Of a stretch of DNA of 10,784 bases, positions 6,212 to 10,784 are shown one piece after another (position 1 is the first letter of the stretch; each line of letters begins with the position of its first letter). Source of the stretch: Gammaproteobacteria bacterium (GTDB lineage: Bacteria; Pseudomonadota; Gammaproteobacteria; Xanthomonadales; Xanthomonadaceae); contig JAPLSI010000236.1 in assembly GCA_026398715.1 (NCBI GenBank), forward strand, positions 1-10,784, written 5' to 3'. A program made the translations under genes and the position numbers. A model generated the notes under the pieces. The model ran no database searches, was not told where the DNA came from, and was given only the letters and a program-made list of their open reading frames with translations.

Positions 6212-7341
6212 ACAGCCCGCACAAGCATTTCCATCGGCTGGCCTGGATCGCGGTGTTGCTGGCGCTGGGCATCATCGTGTTCGGCGCCTTCGTGCGCCTG
6301 TCCAACGCCGGCCTGAGCTGCCCCGATTGGCCGACCTGTTACGGCCGGGCCGCCTGGCCGGTGCACGAACATGAAATCGCGCAGGCCAACGCCACCTTCG
6401 ACCGTGCGGTGGAAAGCACCAAGACCTGGCGCGAACAATTCCACCGTCATCTCGCGGCGAGCCTCGGCCTGCTGATACTGGTGCTGAGCCTGCTGGCGGC
6501 CCGCAAGCGCGCCTGGGGCATCCCCGGCATCGTGGCGGCGTCCTTGCTGGTGGCGGCATCGATACCGGCCTACATCGGCGCCCATTACGTCGCGGCCGCA
6601 GTGCTGGTGTTGGCGGGGCAGCTGATCCTGTTGGTAGATGCCATCCGCTGGTCCAACGCCGATGCGTCGCGCCTGTCCACCATCGCGCTGATGGTGGTGA
6701 TCGTGCAGGCGATCCTCGGCATGTGGACAGTGACCTGGCTGCTGAAGCCGGTGGTGGTGATGTCGCACTTGCTGGGCGGGCTGGCGACCTTGTCGCTGCT
6801 GACCTGGTTGGCGTGGGGCACGACGCCGGGGTCGTCGCTGGTGCAGGCCGTCGCGCCCAAACTGCGTCGGCTGCTCTGGATCGGACTGGTCCTGCTGGTG
6901 GTGCAGATCGCACTGGGCGGCTGGACCAGCAGCAACTATGCAGCGCTGTCTTGTGGCGCGGATTTTCCCAAGTGCCTTGGCCAGTGGTGGCCAGCCCATG
7001 ATTTCCGCGAGGCTTTCGTCCTGTGGCGCGGCATCGGCGTGGACTATGAAGGCGGCGTGCTCGACGGCCCGGCGCGCGTGGCGATCCAGCTGGCGCACCG
7101 GATGATGGCGCTGCTGGTCTTCGGACACTTCCTGGTGGTGGCGATCCGAATGCTGCGAACGCCCGGCCTGGTGTTCTGGGGAAGCGCACTGCTATTCCTG
7201 CTGCTGGCACAAGTCGGCCTGGGCATCGCCAACGTGATGCTTGGCCTGCCCTTGTGGGTCGCCACCGCGCACACGGCCGGCGCCGCGCTGCTTTTGTTCG
7301 TGGTAATCGGGCTTCTGGCCCGGCTGCGCGCCCCGCAGTAA
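6208..7341 (+). CDS. ctaA: Heme A synthase (COX15/CtaA family)
   Basis: This 377-residue polytopic membrane enzyme oxidises the C8 methyl of heme O to a formyl group, giving heme A for CoxA. The four conserved heme-ligand histidines are seen at His79 (REQFHRHLA), His187 (VVMSHLLGG), His297 (QLAHRMM) and His355 (ATAHTAGAA). Paired cysteines lie in both periplasmic loops: Cys38 and Cys44 (LSCPDWPTCYG), and Cys249 and Cys256 (SCGADFPKC). Other family marks are GAFVRLSNAGL at 26-36 and GGWTSSNYAALSC at 237-249. I count about ten hydrophobic segments, two more than the classic eight. The extra pair lies at about 105-145, as in the longer proteobacterial form. The start overlaps the stop of the SCO-like gene (ATGA), and ctaB begins 12 nt downstream. 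Confidence 0.96.
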   Translation: MNSPHKHFHRLAWIAVLLALGIIVFGAFVRLSNAGLSCPDWPTCYGRAAWPVHEHEIAQANATFDRAVESTKTWREQFHRHLAASLGLLILVLSLLAARKRAWGIPGIVAASLLVAASIPAYIGAHYVAAAVLVLAGQLILLVDAIRWSNADASRLSTIALMVVIVQAILGMWTVTWLLKPVVVMSHLLGGLATLSLLTWLAWGTTPGSSLVQAVAPKLRRLLWIGLVLLVVQIALGGWTSSNYAALSCGADFPKCLGQWWPAHDFREAFVLWRGIGVDYEGGVLDGPARVAIQLAHRMMALLVFGHFLVVAIRMLRTPGLVFWGSALLFLLLAQVGLGIANVMLGLPLWVATAHTAGAALLLFVVIGLLARLRAPQ

Positions 7342-7353
7342 TACAATAGGCCG

Positions 7354-8364
7354 ATGCCTCCTTCCTTCGGCCAGTACTGGCAATTGACCAAACCGCGCGT
7401 GGTCGCCCTGATTGTCTTCACGGCGATCATCGGCATGCTGCTCGCCACGCCCGACGCCCGCATCCCCGAAGGTTTCCAGTCGGTGGCCTGGCTGATGGGC
7501 CTGTCGGGCAGCGGCGACATGTCGCGATCGCAACTCGCGTCGCCCGCGCTTGCCGGTGTCTGGAAGGAAATACTTTTCGGCAGTCTCGGCATCTGGCTCG
7601 CTGCCGCGTCTGCAGCGGCGATCAACCATTTGCTGGACCAACGCATCGATGCCCTGATGGCGCGCACTTCGCATCGGCCGCTGCCCACGGGGTCGCTGAG
7701 TTCGCGCCAGGTGCTGGTGTTCGCGATCGTGCTGGGCGCACTGTCGATGCTACTGCTGGGATTGTTCGTGAATGCGCTGTGCGCGGTGCTTACCTTCGCC
7801 TCGCTGATCGGCTACGCGATCATCTACACCGGCTACCTCAAGCGCGCCACGCCGCAGAACATCGTGATCGGCGGCCTGGCCGGCGCCGCGCCGCCCGCCC
7901 TGGGCTGGGTCGCCATCACCAACCAGTTGCACCCCTATGCCCTGCTGCTGGTGCTGATCATCTTCGTGTGGACGCCGCCGCACTTCTGGGCGCTGGCGAT
8001 CTTCCGACGCGAGGACTACGCCCGCGCGATGATCCCGATGCTGCCGGTCACGCATGGCGTGGAATACACGCGCTGGCAGATCCTGTTCTTCACCGTGCTG
8101 CTGGTGCTGGTGACGATGCTGCCGGTGATCACCGGCATGAGCGGCGTTTTCTACCTCGGCGGCGCGCTGGTGCTGGGACTGGTGTTCCTCTACTACGCGA
8201 TCCGGCTGATGCGGCCGCCGTCGGAAGCGTTCGCGATGCAGGTATTCGGTTATTCCATCTGGTACCTGATGGCGTTGTTCGCCTTCCTGCTCATCGACCA
8301 CTGGCTGATGCCCGCGCCCGAGATGTCGGCGCAGGCGCTGGAATTCATCCGCTCCGGCAACTAG
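7354..8364 (+). CDS. ctaB: Protoheme IX farnesyltransferase (heme O synthase)
   Basis: This membrane prenyltransferase of the UbiA family attaches farnesyl to heme B, giving heme O, the substrate of CtaA. The start [19 protein letters not shown] is typical. The first Asp-rich motif is [20 protein letters not shown] (91-110), with Asp95 and Asp99. The second is [17 protein letters not shown] at 206-222, followed by IPMLPVTHG. The C-terminal helix pair [20 protein letters not shown] fits the family. At 336 residues it is longer than the usual roughly 300, because of about 25-35 extra residues between helix 1 and helix 2 (about 35-72) and a short tail after DHWLMP. The start is preceded by a weak ribosome-binding site 12 nt after ctaA. 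Its TAG stop shares CTAG with the stop of the minus-strand neighbour. Confidence 0.96.
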   Translation: MPPSFGQYWQLTKPRVVALIVFTAIIGMLLATPDARIPEGFQSVAWLMGLSGSGDMSRSQLASPALAGVWKEILFGSLGIWLAAASAAAINHLLDQRIDALMARTSHRPLPTGSLSSRQVLVFAIVLGALSMLLLGLFVNALCAVLTFASLIGYAIIYTGYLKRATPQNIVIGGLAGAAPPALGWVAITNQLHPYALLLVLIIFVWTPPHFWALAIFRREDYARAMIPMLPVTHGVEYTRWQILFFTVLLVLVTMLPVITGMSGVFYLGGALVLGLVFLYYAIRLMRPPSEAFAMQVFGYSIWYLMALFAFLLIDHWLMPAPEMSAQALEFIRSGN

Positions 8365-9428
8365 TCGTCGCGATCGCCGATCGTCCAGCGAATCAGGTCG
8401 CCGTTTTCCAGGTCGAACACATAGACCTCGCCCGGCAGGTTGGGCGTGTACATGGTGAAGGCCAGGCGCCTGCCGTCCGGCGAAAAACCCAACTCGTGGA
8501 TGCGGCCGGCCGGCAGCGGCGGCACGTCCAACGGCTTGTGCGCCGGCAACGCCAATACGTGCAGGCGATCGGCGCCGGGCTGGATTTCCGAATAGGCCAG
8601 GTGGCGACCGTCGCTGGCGAGACCGAATTCATTCACGTCGGCGTCGCTGCCGGTGCCGAAGTCCTGGAAGCTGTTGTTGGCGACATCGTGGTTGCGCAGG
8701 GTCATGTGTTTCGCGCCTTCGTTCGACACGTAGTACGAGCCCTTGCCATCGGGCGCATAGACGAAGGCGCCGAACGCCGCCTTGCCGCCGTCCACCGGGA
8801 ACATCTGCAGCCTGCCGCTGGCGATGTCCACCTTGCCGGGGACCGATTGGCCTTGCGATACCTGCTTCATCACCAGCAGTTGCCGCGAATCCGGCGAAAA
8901 TCCCTTGGCCATCCAGTCGCCGCCTTCGCCCACCAGTAGCCGATGTTCGCGGGTCTGGATATCGACCAGCCACAGGTCGGAGTCCACGCCGTTGCGCTCG
9001 GTGCTGCTGTAGGCGAGCTGGCGACCATCGGGCGACCATAGCGCGCCCTTCGCGCCGCCCTGCGTCACGTGGGTAAGTTGCGTGGTCGTGCCGGTCTCGA
9101 AATCGTGGTGGAACACCTGCCAGGGCCCGACGCCATCGGGCTGCCCGGCGAAGGCGAAGCCGTCACCCCCGGCGACGGGGCGAATGGCGACGTCGCGCAC
9201 CGTACCCGGGCCGATCGGAAGGGGTTCCCGGCTGCCGAGCGGCGCGCGCACGCGCTCGAGTTGCGTGCCGTTGCCGCGACGGGTGGTGACCAGCATCGAA
9301 CCGTCCTTCAGCCAGCCGGCGAAGCTCGACTCCTGCGGCACTTGCACCGGTGCGTGCGGCGCCGGGCAGACGGCGAAAGGCAGGCCCGCAGCGAGGCCAA
9401 GAGTCAGGAGGACGGTGAAGGGGCGCAT
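8361..9428 (-). CDS. Exported beta-propeller protein resembling the N-terminal half of an S9 peptidase, catalytic domain absent
   Basis: This 355-residue protein starts with a signal-peptide-like segment ([21 protein letters not shown]) and then shows repeated WD40-like/PD40 blades. These are [13 protein letters not shown] at 130-142, [12 protein letters not shown] at 176-187, [12 protein letters not shown] at 224-235, [12 protein letters not shown] at 269-280 and [12 protein letters not shown] at 314-325. The opening [21 protein letters not shown] and the ending [16 protein letters not shown] match the propeller half of S9C-type acylaminoacyl peptidases common in Xanthomonadales, from memory. 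Such enzymes are about twice as long and carry a Ser-Asp-His alpha/beta-hydrolase domain after the propeller. Here the frame ends six residues after RWT. It may be a truncated remnant or a stand-alone propeller protein. The ATG at 9428 is preferred over the TTG at 9449 because it gives the signal peptide directly. Cys21 is not in a good lipobox. Confidence 0.75.
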   Translation of the reverse strand: MRPFTVLLTLGLAAGLPFAVCPAPHAPVQVPQESSFAGWLKDGSMLVTTRRGNGTQLERVRAPLGSREPLPIGPGTVRDVAIRPVAGGDGFAFAGQPDGVGPWQVFHHDFETGTTTQLTHVTQGGAKGALWSPDGRQLAYSSTERNGVDSDLWLVDIQTREHRLLVGEGGDWMAKGFSPDSRQLLVMKQVSQGQSVPGKVDIASGRLQMFPVDGGKAAFGAFVYAPDGKGSYYVSNEGAKHMTLRNHDVANNSFQDFGTGSDADVNEFGLASDGRHLAYSEIQPGADRLHVLALPAHKPLDVPPLPAGRIHELGFSPDGRRLAFTMYTPNLPGEVYVFDLENGDLIRWTIGDRDD

Positions 9429-9454
9429 GGCGGATCCCGGCGTTTCCAACTAGT

Positions 9455-9486
9455 GCCGATCATCGGCCAGCCGCGGCGCGAGCGCC
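9455..9486 (-). repeat. Two small inverted repeats in the gap after dnaG
   Basis: The 65-nt gap between the dnaG stop and the propeller gene holds GCCGA/TCGGC (9455-9467, 3-nt loop) and GGCG/CGCC (9475-9486, 4-nt loop). Neither is followed by a T-tract on the minus strand, so termination here is doubtful and read-through from dnaG is possible. Confidence 0.3.
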
Positions 9487-9493
9487 AGTGGCT

Positions 9494-10784
9494 TCAGCGA
9501 TTGCGCGAATTGAGCAGGTCGCGCAGCTCGGCTTTCTCGAGATCGCCCAGGTTGCCTTTCAACTGCAATTCCTCGATGCGCTGCATCCGGGTCTGCTTGT
9601 CGAGCTGGCGCAGGGCGTCGAGGAATTCCTCCTTGCGCGTGCTGGCGTCGCCGGGCAAGTCCATGGCCGCCAGCTTGCGCAACGCGGCTTCCTCTTCGCG
9701 GCCTTCGAAGTGTTCGAGCATGGCGCCGGTGCCGATGCCCGGGCGTTCCTGGGCGATGGCGATCATCTCCACCAGCAACGGGATGCCCGGCTGGCGCAGC
9801 ACGCCGAACAGGTAAGGCGGCTCCATTGCCCGGGCGAGCGACGGATCGAGCAGCAGGAAGGAAATGGCGGCGCGCACCAGGCTTTGTTTCGGCGCGGGCG
9901 CGCCACGCGACGGGCGCATGGACGGTGTGCGCGCAGCGGGCGCCGGCTCGGCGCGGGCGCCTACGCCGGTCAGTTCGGTCACGCGCTGCTGCATCAGGTC
10001 GCGGAATGCGCCATCGGGAATATTGGCGATGTAGGGCTTCACGCGTTCGGCCAGGCGCGCCTTGCCTTCGAGCGAATTGAGGTTGACGTCGCGCGAGAGT
10101 TCGTTGAAGAAGAATTCGCTGAGCGACGTCGCATCGGTCAGGCGCGCGTCGAACCCTGCGGAACCCTCCTGGCGCACGATGCTGTCCGGGTCCTCGCCTT
10201 CGGGCAGGAACAGGAAGAAGGCCTGGCGACCGTCGCGCATGCGCGGAAGGATCGATTCAACCGCCTTCCACGCGGCGCCGCGACCGGCGCGATCGCCGTC
10301 GAAACAGAAATACACGTCGGCCGCATTGCGGAACAGGAGTTCGGCATGGTCGGGCGTGGTGGCCGTGCCCAGCGTCGCCACCGCCTGCGTTATCCCGTAC
10401 TGGAACAAGGCCACGACATCCATGTAACCCTCGACCACGATCAGCCGGGGGATCTTTGCGTGCGCCTGCCGCACTTGCCACAGGCCATACAGTTCGCGTC
10501 CCTTGTGGAACAGCGGCGTCTCGGGCGAGTTGAGGTATTTGGGGCCGTCTTCCTTGTCCAGCACTCGCCCGCCGAACGCGATCACGCGGCCGCGGCGATC
10601 ATGGATGGGAAACATCACCCGGTCGCGGAACTTGTCGTAAACGCGTCCGGAGTCGCTGCGCGAAAACATGCCGGTCTTTTCCAGCAGGGCAAGCCGACGC
10701 TCGTCGGTGCCTAGCGCGTTCTTCAATCCATCGAAGGAGTCGGGCGCATAGCCCAGCATGAAGCGCGCGCGATTTTCCGCATCC
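9494..10784 (-). CDS. dnaG: DNA primase DnaG, 5' end beyond the window
   Basis: The visible 429 residues cover the catalytic and C-terminal parts of the replication primase, which makes RNA primers at the fork with the DnaB helicase. The core begins with RARFMLGYAPDSFDGL. The Met at 10759-10757 is internal, since the frame stays open and family-like to the edge. RDRVMFPIHD is the conserved RNAP-basic-motif region. The TOPRIM domain shows LIVVEGYMDV (catalytic Glu), CFDGDRAG (metal-binding Asp pair) and LPEGEDPDS. A Pro/Ala-rich linker (around ARAEPAPAARTPSMRPSRGAP) leads to the helical helicase-binding domain ending LRDLLNSRNR. The N-terminal CHC2 zinc domain lies outside the window. No rpoD follows; the next gene on this strand is the propeller protein. 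Confidence 0.97.
   Translation of the reverse strand, partial: DAENRARFMLGYAPDSFDGLKNALGTDERRLALLEKTGMFSRSDSGRVYDKFRDRVMFPIHDRRGRVIAFGGRVLDKEDGPKYLNSPETPLFHKGRELYGLWQVRQAHAKIPRLIVVEGYMDVVALFQYGITQAVATLGTATTPDHAELLFRNAADVYFCFDGDRAGRGAAWKAVESILPRMRDGRQAFFLFLPEGEDPDSIVRQEGSAGFDARLTDATSLSEFFFNELSRDVNLNSLEGKARLAERVKPYIANIPDGAFRDLMQQRVTELTGVGARAEPAPAARTPSMRPSRGAPAPKQSLVRAAISFLLLDPSLARAMEPPYLFGVLRQPGIPLLVEMIAIAQERPGIGTGAMLEHFEGREEEAALRKLAAMDLPGDASTRKEEFLDALRQLDKQTRMQRIEELQLKGNLGDLEKAELRDLLNSRNR

Noticed and set aside
7342..7347. TACAAT as a -10 box giving ctaB its own promoter
   Set aside because: No acceptable -35 sequence lies 16-18 bp upstream, and the 12-nt gap after ctaA fits simple co-transcription.
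9429..9449. TTG start seven codons upstream for the propeller gene
   Set aside because: The ATG at 9428 begins a clean signal peptide. The added residues METPGSA would precede it without a better ribosome-binding site.
9069..10714. Long plus-strand frames opposite the propeller gene and dnaG
   Set aside because: They are shadows of dnaG and the propeller gene. The TOPRIM motifs of DnaG and the blade repeats of the propeller protein fix the minus strand as coding.
1..10784. tRNA/rRNA genes, CRISPR arrays, insertion sequences, toxin-antitoxin or phage genes
   Set aside because: No evenly spaced repeats, transposase-like frames, terminal inverted repeats or tRNA cloverleaf sequences were seen by eye. 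The window is almost fully occupied by housekeeping respiratory genes and dnaG.

Overview
This window is a high-GC bacterial chromosome segment with strong G/C preference at third codon positions. Its core is a complete gene set for an aa3-type (A1-family) cytochrome c oxidase. The organism looks like a gammaproteobacterium of the Xanthomonadales/Lysobacterales group. That is inferred from the order coxB-coxA-small ORF-ctaG-coxC / DUF2909-like / SURF1-SCO-like-ctaA-ctaB, from the long-form CtaA with an extra transmembrane hairpin, and from a neighbouring S9-type propeller protein. No database comparison was possible.

Layout. (1) Positions 1-115, minus strand: the first 38 codons of a gene that looks like putA (bifunctional proline catabolism flavoenzyme). 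A sigma70-like promoter lies just upstream. (2) Positions 116-436: a 321-bp divergent control region with one candidate promoter for each direction and small hairpins in the presumed coxB leader. (3) Positions 437-4603, plus strand: coxB (subunit II, CuA), coxA (subunit I, heme a/a3/CuB), a 39-residue one-pass membrane protein, ctaG (Cox11 copper chaperone) and coxC (subunit III), ending at a strong bidirectional terminator (4646-4674). (4) Positions 4692-4898, minus strand: a small two-helix membrane protein (DUF2909-like), sharing that terminator and carrying its own promoter, whose -35 box overlaps the SURF1 start codon. (5) Positions 4956-8364, plus strand: SURF1, a SCO/thioredoxin-like membrane-anchored protein with CxxxC, ctaA (heme A synthase) and ctaB (heme O synthase). 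These are joined by ATGA overlaps or short gaps. (6) Positions 8361-9428, minus strand: an exported beta-propeller protein resembling the N-terminal half of an S9 peptidase but lacking the catalytic domain. Its stop codon shares a palindromic CTAG with the ctaB stop. (7) Positions 9494-10784, minus strand: the dnaG primase gene, cut by the right edge.

Functionally, regions 3-5 cooperate. CtaB converts heme B to heme O and CtaA converts heme O to heme A. SURF1 assists heme a insertion into CoxA, CtaG delivers Cu(I) to CuB, and the SCO-like protein is a candidate for redox or copper handling at CuA of CoxB. CoxA, CoxB and CoxC form the proton-pumping core in the cytoplasmic membrane.

Nothing here looks like a mobile element, CRISPR array, RNA gene or wholly new system. 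The best leads are the catalytically headless S9-like gene with the shared CTAG stop, the SCO-like protein with CxxxC but no obvious copper-ligand histidine, the apparent insertion in the first loop of CtaB, and the two very small oxidase-associated membrane proteins.
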